In this document: positions 52,392 through 61,083 of the stretch, piece after piece
How the letters are laid out: every line of letters begins with the position of its first letter
Position numbering within the stretch: the first letter of the stretch is position 1
Origin: Actinomyces oris
GTDB lineage: Bacteria > Actinomycetota > Actinomycetes > Actinomycetales > Actinomycetaceae
NCBI RefSeq assembly: GCF_001937665.1
Contig: NZ_MSKL01000031.1
Coordinates: 52,122 to 116,121 of the forward strand
Length of the DNA stretch: 64,000 nt
Direction: 5' to 3'
Translations under genes and position numbers: made by a program
The notes under the pieces: generated by a model
What the model saw: only the letters and a program-made list of their open reading frames with translations
The model's database searches: none
Told to the model about the DNA's origin: nothing

Positions 52392-54217
52392 GATCCGCTC
52401 CCCGCCAGGGCGAAGGACTCGGACAGGTGACTGTTCGCCCACCGACGGAAGTCGGCCGAGGAGTCCATGAGGTGCTGAGGGCTGCCCTCCAGGCGGATCC
52501 GCCCGTCCTGGATCCACACCACTCGATCGGCGCGCATGGCGGCCTGTGGGTCGTGGGTGACGGTCAGGGTCGTGCGTCCGGCCACCAGCTCATCGATCGC
52601 CTCAAGCACCGCCGACGTCGAGGCCGGGTCCAGCCCCGTGGTCGCCTCGTCCAGGATGACGATCGGGGAGTCTCGCAGCAGTGCCCGAGCGATGGCGATG
52701 CGCTGACGCTGACCGCCCGAAAGGGTGCCGCCCCGCTCACCCACGGCCGTGTCGTAGCCGTCGGGCATCTGGGTGATGAAGTCGTGGGCGTGGGCCGCAC
52801 GCGCAGCCGCCTCCACTTCCTCATCGGAGGCGTCGGGCCACCCCAGCCGGATGTTCTCCCTGATCGTTCCGGTCAGCAGCACCGCCTCCTGGTGCAGGAC
52901 CGAGACCTGCGAGCGCAGGAACCGCAGATCCAGCTCGTCCAGGCTGTGCCCGTCAAGACTCACCGTGCCGGAAGACGGATCCAGGGCCCGCACCACCAAG
53001 GACACCAGAGTGGACTTGCCTGAGCCCGATGGGCCCACGAGGGCCACATGCTCACCGGGAACCACCGTCAGGCTCACACCGTGCAGCACCGGGCGTCCTT
53101 CGTAGGCGGCATGCACGTGGTCGAAGTGGACCATGCCGCGGACCGGGTCCAGCACGGTGGCGTCATCAGGGGAGACGATGTCGGGCTTGACCGCCATGAG
53201 GTCGGCCACCCGCTCGCCCGAGGCCGTCGCACGGGCGATACGGCCGGTGTACTTGGCCATGTCCCGAAGCGGCTTCATGGTGGTGCGCAGGTAAGTCGTG
53301 AAGAGCACCAGGTCTCCAGGAGACATGGCTCCGTTCAGGACCCGGATGCCTCCACCGACCATGACCACGGCAGTGGCCAGGCCGACGATGACGTCTGTGG
53401 AACGCTCCAAGCGCGCGGCGATACGGCGCGAGCGCACCCCCTCACTGAGCGACACCGTGTTGGCGCCCGTGAAACGCTCATGCAGCAGTGGCTCCAGACC
53501 GTAGGCCTGGACCACCTTGATGGCACCGAGCGCCTCCTGGGCGGTGTTGGCCAGGTTCCCCTCCGACTTGCGGCTGCGCAGCGAGGCCGCGGAGATCCGC
53601 CGCGAGTTGCCTGAGGACGCGAGCAAGAAGGCCACCACCGCCAGAAGCACGATCATGGCCAGCAACGGGTCCAGGAACACCATGACCACGACCATGACCA
53701 GCAGGGTCAAGGTGTTGGCGGCCATCGGCAGGCCGGCGGTGACAGCCACCTCCTGCATGCGGTTGACGTCTGCGATGAGCCGCTGAACCGTGTCCGCGCT
53801 GCGGTTGCGGGCGTGGAACTGTTGGGACAGGCCCTGGACGTGGTGGAAGGCCCGGCTGCGCAGCGAGGCCGCCGTGCGTGAGCCCACCAGGGCGAAGGCC
53901 ACGGTGGCCAGGTAGTTGCACACCGCCCGGCCGGCCACGATCACCAGCAGGGCGATACCGAGCCCCACCAGGGAGGAGACCGTGGCAGGGGCGCTGCCCG
54001 TATGCCGGCCCAGAGCCGCCACCAGCGAGTCGATGGCGATCTTCAGCGGCCAGGGCTCGAGCACCCGGAAGACCACCTCCGCCAGAAGCACCGCCGTGCC
54101 TCCGGCCATGAGACGCCACTGCGGCGCGGCATCAGGGCCCACCAGCCGCAGGGTCTGCCGCATGGGGGAGTGGCGCATCCGACTGCGTCCGTGGCGGCGC
54201 GGAAGCGAGTCCATCAC
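52388..54217 (-). CDS. ABC half-transporter (exporter/flippase type)
   Basis: The 609-residue protein fuses a six-segment membrane domain (about residues 1-320) to an ATPase with Walker A GPSGSGKST, signature LSGGQRQRIAIARALL and Walker B IVILDEATTGLDP. This is the MsbA/PglK-type architecture that flips or exports lipids and lipid-linked saccharides as a homodimer. GTG 54217 or ATG 54214 overlaps the glycosyltransferase stop. It is the only transporter of the operon, so it most likely exports the operon's product. Confidence 0.82.
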   Translation of the reverse strand: MMDSLPRRHGRSRMRHSPMRQTLRLVGPDAAPQWRLMAGGTAVLLAEVVFRVLEPWPLKIAIDSLVAALGRHTGSAPATVSSLVGLGIALLVIVAGRAVCNYLATVAFALVGSRTAASLRSRAFHHVQGLSQQFHARNRSADTVQRLIADVNRMQEVAVTAGLPMAANTLTLLVMVVVMVFLDPLLAMIVLLAVVAFLLASSGNSRRISAASLRSRKSEGNLANTAQEALGAIKVVQAYGLEPLLHERFTGANTVSLSEGVRSRRIAARLERSTDVIVGLATAVVMVGGGIRVLNGAMSPGDLVLFTTYLRTTMKPLRDMAKYTGRIARATASGERVADLMAVKPDIVSPDDATVLDPVRGMVHFDHVHAAYEGRPVLHGVSLTVVPGEHVALVGPSGSGKSTLVSLVVRALDPSSGTVSLDGHSLDELDLRFLRSQVSVLHQEAVLLTGTIRENIRLGWPDASDEEVEAAARAAHAHDFITQMPDGYDTAVGERGGTLSGGQRQRIAIARALLRDSPIVILDEATTGLDPASTSAVLEAIDELVAGRTTLTVTHDPQAAMRADRVVWIQDGRIRLEGSPQHLMDSSADFRRWANSHLSESFALAGSGS

Positions 54218-55383
54218 CGCCCACCCCCCTGAGCGACGCCGGCGAGTTCCAGGATCCGGCTGACGACCCGCTTCCAGGAGTGACGCTCCTCGGCCAGGAG
54301 ACGCCCGCTGCGCCCCATCCGGGCTCGCCGCTGGGGCGAGGCTGCCAGATCATCCAGGGCCGCGGCCAGCGCTGTGGGGTCCGAGGGCGCCACGAGCACT
54401 CCGTGAAGCTGCGAGCCCTCCTTAAGCAGCTGGGGGATCTGCCCGACGTCGGAGGCCACGACCGCCAGCCCCGCGGCCAGGTACTCCAGGACCTTCATGG
54501 GGGAGAAGTACTGCTGCTCGCGACCTCCCAGATCCGGATAAGGGGCCACCCCGATCGCCGAACCCGCCATATGGGCGGGGATCTCCTCAGGCGCGACCGC
54601 CCCACGGAAGTCCGCCTCCACCCCCAGGCGCTCGGCCTGAGCCCGGAGCGTTTCCATCTCAGGGCCGTCCCCGATGATCCGCAGGCTCCAGTGCTGACGC
54701 GCCAGGGCCGCCGCCGTGATGAGGTCGGCCACCCCGTGCCAGGGCTTGAGCGTCCCCACGAAGGTGACGACCACCCGGTCGGGTTCCGCCGGCTGAGGCT
54801 GGATGCGGCGCACACTCACACCGTTGGGAACCGTGTGGATCCTGCCGGCGACGGCGTCCGCATCCGGCACATCCGCGGTGCGACGACGAACCCAGTCGGC
54901 CACCGGGTCCGAGACGCACACCGTGACCCGAGCGGCCCCGACCTGACGGCGCAGTGCCTGCTCGGCGCCGGAGGCGTCCACCAGCGAGCGGTGACGACGC
55001 TGCTCGTCGATCAGCGGAGCATTGACCTCCAGGATCCCCGGCACTCCGGTCGCCGCCGTGATGTCGGCCAGCGCCGTGGAGAACAGGGAGTAGCGCTCGT
55101 AGACCAGGTCGGCGCCGTCGGCGATCACCCGAGAGGCGATCCTCTCCGCGGCGTGCACCTGCGCCTGCTCCCGCTCGGCGGGCTCGACGTCGGCCACGGC
55201 CTCCAGGTGCAGCTCGAGGTTGGCCAGGTCGGTGGGCACGTGCTCGCCCGAGCGCAGGGCGTAGAGCACCACCTCGTGGCCGGCGGCCCGCAGCTCGCGA
55301 ACGACCTCCTGGATATGCACCGAGGCGCCCTTGGTCCCGAACACCGGGATGCCCGGGTCACAGCAGATGTAGGCGATCCGCAT
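54214..55383 (-). CDS. GT4-family glycosyltransferase
   Basis: The 389-residue protein has two Rossmann-like halves of the GT-B fold: MRIAYICCDPGIPVFGTKGA at the start and VVTFVGTLKPWHGVADLITA, FSPMKVLEYLAAGLAVVASD in the donor domain. The EX7E-type nucleotide-sugar site is partly changed (SPMKVLEYLAAG). ATG 55383 overlaps the previous stop by one base (TGATG). Donor and acceptor are unknown. Confidence 0.82.
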   Translation of the reverse strand: MRIAYICCDPGIPVFGTKGASVHIQEVVRELRAAGHEVVLYALRSGEHVPTDLANLELHLEAVADVEPAEREQAQVHAAERIASRVIADGADLVYERYSLFSTALADITAATGVPGILEVNAPLIDEQRRHRSLVDASGAEQALRRQVGAARVTVCVSDPVADWVRRRTADVPDADAVAGRIHTVPNGVSVRRIQPQPAEPDRVVVTFVGTLKPWHGVADLITAAALARQHWSLRIIGDGPEMETLRAQAERLGVEADFRGAVAPEEIPAHMAGSAIGVAPYPDLGGREQQYFSPMKVLEYLAAGLAVVASDVGQIPQLLKEGSQLHGVLVAPSDPTALAAALDDLAASPQRRARMGRSGRLLAEERHSWKRVVSRILELAGVAQGGGR

Positions 55384-56669
55384 CAGGCGGCTCCTTCCTG
55401 GTCGGCCGGGCACATGCTGGGAGCGGGGACGGGGCCCGACTGCCAGGAGGCCAGGACCTCGGCCTGGGCACGGGAGTCGAAGTGCTCCTCGATCAGTGCC
55501 CGCGCCCCACGGGACAGCGAGACGGTATCCACCTCGCCCAGCGCGATCCTGCGCAGGGCCACGGCCAGCGAGGCCGGGTCACCCGGGGGCAGAAGGAGAC
55601 CGGTGACGCCGTCGCGAACCACCTCCGGCAGTCCTGACACCGCTGTGGCCACGACCGGCGTCCCGCAGGCCATCGCCTCCAGGATCACCGTGGGCAGACC
55701 GTCGATGTTGCCGTCGGCCGCCTCGATGCAGGGTGCCGCGAAGACGTCCGAGCGCGCCAGCAGGTCGCGCACCTCCGCCTGCGTGAGCGGACCCAGCAGA
55801 CGGATCCTGTCGGCCAGACCCAGGCGGTCGATCTGCTCGGACAGACGCGCACGCTCGTCGCCGTCGCCGGCCAGCTCCACCTCGACGTCGACTCCGGAGC
55901 TCACCAGGATCCTGACCGCCTCGATCAGGTCGGCGAACCCCTTCTTGGGCACCAGACGCCCCACGGCGCACACCCGCAGCGGTTCGGCCCTCTTGGCGGA
56001 CGCCGGCTCCGGGGCGCGGTAGGAGAAGCGATCCAGTTCGAGGGCGTTGTAGCGCAGCGACACCGTGGCCCCGGTTCCCGCCAGCACTGTTCCCAGGTAC
56101 TCCTCGTTGTAACGGCTGATGGCGATGACCCGCTGCGCGTCGGCGCAGATCCGGCGCAGCCAGACCGGGTCCACCGACTCGTGGAAGATGTCCTTGGCGT
56201 GGGTGGTCACGGTGTAGGGGATGCCGGTCAGAGCCGAGGCGATCCATGTGACCCGCCCGGCCAGGGACGCGAAGTGCGCGTGCAGGTGGGTGATGGAGTC
56301 CCTGCGCGCCTGGCGCGCCAGCTCCACGCCCTGAGCCACCTCGTCGCCGGGGAGCTCGGCCAGCACCGGCATGATGGCGGCGAAGCGCTCGCGGTCGTCC
56401 TGGCGGGTCAGGCCGTTGGCGAGCTGGGTCCACAGGTCGATGGCCCGCTGCGGGCGGCCCACCCAGCTGACCCGGGCGGCGACCCGGGCGATCTCGGGGT
56501 GGAAGCGTGAGTCTGTGGTGGGGCGCAGCGCATAGATGCTCAGATCCTCGCCCTGGGCCTCGCGAGCCAGGATCTCAGTGACGATGAAGGTCTCCGAGAA
56601 GCGGGGGTAGACCTTGAGGACGTATCCGATACGGGGACCGCCCTGGTGGGTGTCGAGTGTGGGATTCAT
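55383..56669 (-). CDS. GT4-family glycosyltransferase
   Basis: The 428-residue GT-B enzyme starts near IGYVLKVYPRFSETFIVTEI and has a classical donor-site block EAADGNIDGLPTVILEAMAC then GTPVVATAVSGLPE, the EX7E motif of GT4. The opening resembles colanic-acid-type (WcaL-like) transferases. It overlaps its neighbours by four bases and one base. The donor may be the UDP-uronic acid made by the ugd gene of the same operon; that is inference. Confidence 0.85.
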   Translation of the reverse strand: MNPTLDTHQGGPRIGYVLKVYPRFSETFIVTEILAREAQGEDLSIYALRPTTDSRFHPEIARVAARVSWVGRPQRAIDLWTQLANGLTRQDDRERFAAIMPVLAELPGDEVAQGVELARQARRDSITHLHAHFASLAGRVTWIASALTGIPYTVTTHAKDIFHESVDPVWLRRICADAQRVIAISRYNEEYLGTVLAGTGATVSLRYNALELDRFSYRAPEPASAKRAEPLRVCAVGRLVPKKGFADLIEAVRILVSSGVDVEVELAGDGDERARLSEQIDRLGLADRIRLLGPLTQAEVRDLLARSDVFAAPCIEAADGNIDGLPTVILEAMACGTPVVATAVSGLPEVVRDGVTGLLLPPGDPASLAVALRRIALGEVDTVSLSRGARALIEEHFDSRAQAEVLASWQSGPVPAPSMCPADQEGAA

Positions 56670-57958
56670 GCGGGGATCTCCATCCTGGTGAGGCTGGTGG
56701 CGTGGCTGGCGAGATGACTGAGGCGGGTGGTGGGGCCGTCGTTTCGGTCGCCGACGAGCTCGGCGGCGAGCAGAGGGACGGTGGTCAGGCCGTCCAGGCG
56801 CAGACGACGTCGCCCCATCAGCTGGTGACGGGCGGTGTTCTGATCACGCAGCAGCACCGTGAGCCGGTTCTCCAGTGCCGCGGCACTCAGATCCGTGACT
56901 CTCAGGAGATCGACGGCGCCCGCCTCCTTCAGGGCGGTGGCCCGGATGAACTGCTCAAGGCGAGGCGTCTCGCGCGGGACGAGGAGAGCCGGGGTGTCGG
57001 AGGCGAGGATCTCGCTGACCGTGTTGTACCCGGCCATCGAGACGACCGCCGCGGCCTGCTGGATATGGCGACTCATCCCCGGCCAGGACCGGCGCACGAC
57101 GGTGCGGGGGCCGGCCGCCTGAGCAACCTGGTGGAACAGGGCGGCATCGAGCTGGGGGCCGGTGACCACGACATGCCGGTAGCCGTCAGGGACGCGTGCC
57201 TCCGCGGCGGCACGCAGCAGGTTGATGCCGTCGGAGCCGCCACCGGCGGTCGTCAGGATGAAGGGCTCCGGATCGAGGGCGTTACCGGCCAGTGCGGCTG
57301 ACGCCTCGGAGCCGTCCCTGGCCTCAGCGATGTCGCGACCGTGGGCGAGGTAACCGGTGTAGCGCATCCGCTCCTCCAACGCTGCCGGGGCCTCGCCGGT
57401 AGCGCTCAGGTCGTGGACCGCGGCGTCCCCATAGACCCAGACCTCGTCGATGAGCCGGCGCAGCGTGCCGGTGTCGCCGAGCGCATCCCACTCGCGCTGC
57501 ACGGTTGCGGGGGTGTCCAGGACCTCGCGCAGACCGAGCACCACGCGTGCGGCGGGGTGGGCTCGGCGCAGGTGTGCCAGGGGCTCGCGCAGCTCCTGGT
57601 ACACCCCGTAGGGATGCCGGTCGATGATGAACAGGTCCGGGGCGAAGGTGCTCAGGGCGCCGGACAGCAGGGCGCTCCGGACCAGGCTCAGGTCCTCACG
57701 GGTGATGCGCAGGCGCTGGGGCAGGTAGGTGCCCCCGGACTTCTTGACCCCCGGCAGTACCAGCCAGTCGAATCCGTCAGGGAGGCGGTACTCCTGCCCC
57801 GGGGTCAGGCCGGTGACGACCAGGCCGGTGACGTCACGACCGGTGAGCCCCGGCAGTGCCCGGGCCAGGTGATGGGCCAGAGCGAGGTTGCGGCGGAAGT
57901 GGCCCAACCCCTTGGCGTCGTGGCTGTAGAGGGCCACACGTAGGGGAACGGTCGTCAT
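56666..57958 (-). CDS. predicted glycosyltransferase, MurG-like GT-B type (COG4671-like)
   Basis: The 430-residue protein opens VALYSHDAKGLGHFRRNLAL, the start typical of a little-studied group of predicted glycosyltransferases, and has a MurG/GT28-like donor domain (TTAGGGSDGINLL, AAAVVSMAGYNTVSEILASD). GFNT/GYNT-type sequence near the C-terminal domain contacts the sugar nucleotide. It is the first gene of the seven-gene operon. Its leader carries two overlapping palindromes. Confidence 0.75.
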   Translation of the reverse strand: MTTVPLRVALYSHDAKGLGHFRRNLALAHHLARALPGLTGRDVTGLVVTGLTPGQEYRLPDGFDWLVLPGVKKSGGTYLPQRLRITREDLSLVRSALLSGALSTFAPDLFIIDRHPYGVYQELREPLAHLRRAHPAARVVLGLREVLDTPATVQREWDALGDTGTLRRLIDEVWVYGDAAVHDLSATGEAPAALEERMRYTGYLAHGRDIAEARDGSEASAALAGNALDPEPFILTTAGGGSDGINLLRAAAEARVPDGYRHVVVTGPQLDAALFHQVAQAAGPRTVVRRSWPGMSRHIQQAAAVVSMAGYNTVSEILASDTPALLVPRETPRLEQFIRATALKEAGAVDLLRVTDLSAAALENRLTVLLRDQNTARHQLMGRRRLRLDGLTTVPLLAAELVGDRNDGPTTRLSHLASHATSLTRMEIPA

Positions 57959-57991
57959 GATCGTCTCTTCTCTTGTCTTGGTGTCGGTTCT

Positions 57992-58023
57992 GGATCGTTC
58001 TGAAACGATCCTGACCGGTCAGG
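57992..58023. promoter_or_regulatory. two overlapping palindromes before the glycan operon
   Basis: GGATCGTT-CTGA-AACGATCC (57992-58011) and CCTGACCGGTCAGG (58010-58023) are both perfect and share two bases, so the full hairpins compete. They lie 34 bases before the first operon start and 50 bases after the DeoR gene stop. Confidence 0.55.
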
Positions 58024-58073
58024 AGAAGATGACGATTAAGGACGGATGAGAAAGCTCTCAGGTTTGTCGGAGG

Positions 58074-58850
58074 CTAGACCAGCTGCACCTGGACTCCGGC
58101 TTGACGCAGGGCCTCAACCTGGTCGGCCGGGGCGCTGTCGTCGGTGATGACCGTGTCGATCTTGGCGGTGGGGCAGATGAGGGCGAAGGCCGTCCTGCCG
58201 AGCTTGGAGCTGTCGCACACGATGACGACGTGCTGGGCAGACTCCACCAGGGCGGCGTTGACGGCGGCCTCGCCGTCGTGCTGGGCGTAGGCGCCTCTCT
58301 CATCGAGGCCCTCGACTCCCAGGAAGAGCGTACCCAGGCTGATCGAGGGCAGGATGAGGTCGGCCAGAGGGCCGGTGAGCTCGAAGGAGCGGGCGCGCGC
58401 GATCCCGCCGGTGACGACGACGCGCACGCACTGGCGCACGGCCATCTCGTTGGCGATGTTGACGGCATTGGTGACCAGGGTGACCGGCACGTCGGGATCG
58501 GTCAGGTCCGGCAGGAGTGCGATCTCGCGAGCCACCTCGGTGGTCGTGGTGCCGCCGTTGAGACCGACGGAGTCACCCGGGTGCACCAGTGCGGCCGCCG
58601 CCTTGGCGATACGGGTCTTCTCATCGGCCATCTTGGAGGTGCGATAGCGCAGAGGCGGCTCGGTGGAGGTGGGGTTGGCGATGGCGCCACCACGGGTGCG
58701 GCTGACCAGCTGCTGGTCAGCCAGATGGTCGAGGTCGCGCCGTGCGGTTGCCGCCGAGACTCCCAGCCGCGTGATGATGTCATCGATATGGACGCTGCCC
58801 TCGTCCATGACGATGTCGAGGATGGCCGAATGGCGATCATGCCGAGACAT
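58074..58850 (-). CDS. DeoR/GlpR-family transcriptional regulator
   Basis: The 258-residue protein has a DeoR winged helix (HIDDIITRLGVSAATARRDL then DHLADQQLVSRTRGGA) and the DeoR effector domain (GDSVGLNGGTTTTEVAR, VVTGGIARARSFELTGPLA, VVIVCDSSKLGRTAFA), which senses phosphorylated sugars. ATG 58850 follows AGGAGG by six bases; the frame also opens at TTG 58871. It lies between the glycan operon (same strand) and a divergent ROK-like gene, so either may be its target. Confidence 0.88.
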   Translation of the reverse strand: MSRHDRHSAILDIVMDEGSVHIDDIITRLGVSAATARRDLDHLADQQLVSRTRGGAIANPTSTEPPLRYRTSKMADEKTRIAKAAAALVHPGDSVGLNGGTTTTEVAREIALLPDLTDPDVPVTLVTNAVNIANEMAVRQCVRVVVTGGIARARSFELTGPLADLILPSISLGTLFLGVEGLDERGAYAQHDGEAAVNAALVESAQHVVIVCDSSKLGRTAFALICPTAKIDTVITDDSAPADQVEALRQAGVQVQLV

Positions 58851-59046
58851 CTCGATCCTCCTGGGGCTCAAGGGGGTGGTGCGGGACGAAGAGGGGGCGG
58901 GCGGGGGAGCATGTACGTGATTTGCGCATCAACTATTTGTCTTATCCTAGTGACCGTGCGGCAGGTAGTGGCGTACTGGCGTCAGCATAGTTCAGTAATG
59001 CCCGCACCTGCCTCCTGAGAGCGACACATAGCGATACAAACCTTGC

Positions 59047-59052
59047 TACTGT
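59047..59052 (+). promoter_or_regulatory. -10 candidate for the ROK-like gene
   Basis: TACTGT, fitting TANNNT, predicts a start near 59060 and a leader of about 70 nt. The -35 is not clear. On the other strand TAGGAT near 58950 may serve the DeoR gene, with an inverted repeat TGAT-N6-ATCA (58919-58932) downstream of it. Confidence 0.35.
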
Positions 59053-59129
59053 CGTCGACATCAATCACGCCGTTGCGTGGGGCGGTGGTCCTGCGGGCTC
59101 GCCGCCCCGCCCCCGAGAACAGAGAAAAC

Positions 59130-60221
59130 ATGGGATGTCCCGCTGACCTTGCCGAGCGCCTCCACCGTGAGGAGGGTGTCGTCGCCATCGGGGTCGACGT
59201 CGGTGCCGATGGCATCACCGCGGTTGTTGCTGATGGTCGGGGGAGTGCCGTCTCCTCCCTGGAGCGGCCTGTGCCCAAGGAGTGTCGCTCTGACGCTCAC
59301 CGGTTGGCTCAGGAGATCGGGAGCGCGATCCAATCCTTGTGCGCGGGCGCTGCCGACGACCTCGGCGGTGAGGCCTCCGGGGCTCCGGCCCTCGTTGTCG
59401 GGATCTGTGTGCCTGGTGTCGTCGACGAGGGTGAGGGGTATGTCCGCCGCAGCGAGCCCCTTGGTCTGCAGGACGTCCCGTTGGCGAGTCTTGTGAGGCA
59501 GTCGCTGTCGTCTCGGAGTGGTGGGCCGTCCGGATTCTCCGGAGGCCTTGAGGTGGCGCTCTATCAGGACGCTGGTTGCGGCGCCTGGGCTGAGAGCCGG
59601 TGGGGCGTGGCCGGGAGCGACTGCCTCTACCTGGCGGTCGGCGAGCGGATCTCCTCCGCCGTCCTGCTGGGTGGTGTCCCGGTGCTCGGTGAGGGCTGGG
59701 CCGGTCAGGTCGGTCGGATCCTGGTTCCCGATCCGGACTGGAGCGGGGAGAGGGCCCGCCTGGAGGACGTCGCCTCCGTGTGCGCGATGGCGAGGCGACA
59801 CTCCGCCGGCATGCTCGATGATTCCGCTGGTTCCCTTGACTCCGGCTCCAGCGCCGCCGCGGAGGCGTCGAGCGGCCGCGATGACGCTTCCGGTGGGTCA
59901 TCCGCTCAGTGCGCCTCAGGTCTGGAGTCCCTCCTCAGTGCGATGGCTTCGGGGGATCGGGAGGCGCGCCGCGTCTGGGACACCGGTCTGGACTCTCTGG
60001 CAGAGCTCGTCGCTCACAGCGTCGGTCTGCTCGGCCCGCTCGACGTCGTCGTCAACTCGGAGCTCGTGCGGGCTGATGAGGCCGTATTCCTTGAGCCTCT
60101 GCGACGCCGGGTGGCTGACCTCGTGGGTGAGCTGCCGGCGCCGCGACTGGTGACGGCCCGGCTCGGGGTGTCGGCCCCGGTATTGGGGGCGGCAGGACGC
60201 GCACTGGCTAACTGGAAGTAA
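59130..60221 (+). CDS. degenerate ROK-family protein
   Basis: The 363-residue protein keeps the ROK opening VAIGVDVGADGITAVVADGR, a middle GVPVLGEGWAGQVGRILV resembling the ROK GAAGEIGH region, and the end APVLGAAGRALA. It lacks the CxCGxxGC zinc site of ROK kinases, lacks the GTGIGxG phosphate-binding loop (reads AVGERISSAV), and has no helix-turn-helix. A Ser/Gly/Asp-rich insertion lies near residues 235-275. It is therefore unlikely to be an active sugar kinase of the known type. ATG 59130 is chosen; a TTG at 59043 is in the promoter. It may act with the divergent DeoR regulator. Confidence 0.7.
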   Translation: MGCPADLAERLHREEGVVAIGVDVGADGITAVVADGRGSAVSSLERPVPKECRSDAHRLAQEIGSAIQSLCAGAADDLGGEASGAPALVVGICVPGVVDEGEGYVRRSEPLGLQDVPLASLVRQSLSSRSGGPSGFSGGLEVALYQDAGCGAWAESRWGVAGSDCLYLAVGERISSAVLLGGVPVLGEGWAGQVGRILVPDPDWSGERARLEDVASVCAMARRHSAGMLDDSAGSLDSGSSAAAEASSGRDDASGGSSAQCASGLESLLSAMASGDREARRVWDTGLDSLAELVAHSVGLLGPLDVVVNSELVRADEAVFLEPLRRRVADLVGELPAPRLVTARLGVSAPVLGAAGRALANWK

Positions 60222-60329
60222 TCTGACGGTCACCTGAATACTGTCTTGTGTCTCTGCGCCGTTGGCTGACAACTCGCTTATGGCGTTGCGGAGACCCACA
60301 ATGGGGGCAGGCCATGGCAGTATGTTCGC

Positions 60330-60341
60330 CAACTGCAGTTG
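60330..60341. promoter_or_regulatory. 12-bp palindrome before nadD
   Basis: CAACTGCAGTTG is a perfect palindrome just after a -10-like TATGTT (60321-60326), about 60 bases before the nadD start. Confidence 0.35.
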
Positions 60342-60399
60342 TCCAAGCCGGTTGAGGAGAACCAAACGTGTCCCCCAGGAGAGAAGCGAGGCGCAGCGC

Positions 60400-61083
60400 G
60401 TGACCCTGTCTGCTCGTCCGCTTCGCATCGGCATCATGGGTGGAACCTTTGATCCGATCCACCATGGGCACCTGGTTGCGGCCAGCGAGGTTCAGAACGT
60501 CTTCGCTCTCGACGAGGTTATCTTCGTGCCCACCTGGGCCCAGCCCTTCAAGAAGGAGCGCAAGGTCTCCCCGGCCGAGCACCGTTACCTCATGACGGTG
60601 ATCGCCACGGCCTCCAATCCGAGGTTCACAGTCTCCCGGGTCGATATCGACCGGGGCGGTACGACCTACACGATCGACACCCTTCATGACATCGCGGCCG
60701 AGTACCCGGGCGCGGAACTGTACTTCATCACTGGGGCGGATGCGCTGGCGCAGATCCTCACCTGGAAGGACAGCGAGGAGATCTTCGATCTGGCTCATCT
60801 GGTGGGGGTCACGCGTCCCGGGCACGTTCTCAGTGACTCCGGGGTTCCCCGTGACCGGATTTCGCTGGTGGAGGTGCCGGCCATGGCGATCTCGTCGACG
60901 GACTGCCGTCAGCGGGTCGGGGAAGGGTCTCCGGTGTGGTACCTGGTTCCTGACGGTGTCGTGCAGTACATACGCAAGTACGGGCTTTATCGTATGGCCT
61001 TGCGGCCGGCGTCGGCGACGTCGATGACGGCGAGAGTGGCCCGCGAGCAGTCCCTGAGGAAGGAGAACGACGGTGAGCACTGA
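60400..61083 (+). CDS. nadD: nicotinate-nucleotide adenylyltransferase
   Basis: NadD makes deamido-NAD from nicotinate mononucleotide and [19 protein letters not shown] is the nucleotidyltransferase signature and [11 protein letters not shown] the conserved ISST block. GTG 60400 gives 227 residues, of which the last 30 are a variable tail; the open frame further upstream is not family sequence. It overlaps the next gene by 11 bases. Confidence 0.92.
   Translation: MTLSARPLRIGIMGGTFDPIHHGHLVAASEVQNVFALDEVIFVPTWAQPFKKERKVSPAEHRYLMTVIATASNPRFTVSRVDIDRGGTTYTIDTLHDIAAEYPGAELYFITGADALAQILTWKDSEEIFDLAHLVGVTRPGHVLSDSGVPRDRISLVEVPAMAISSTDCRQRVGEGSPVWYLVPDGVVQYIRKYGLYRMALRPASATSMTARVAREQSLRKENDGEH

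Noticed and set aside
58919..58932. TTTGCGC shared between the DeoR upstream region and the fucI operator, as a sign that DeoR controls fucose genes
   Set aside because: The fucose sites have the TG-N4-CG-N4-CA layout of LacI operators, while this one is centred on GC with TGAT/ATCA arms; only seven bases agree.
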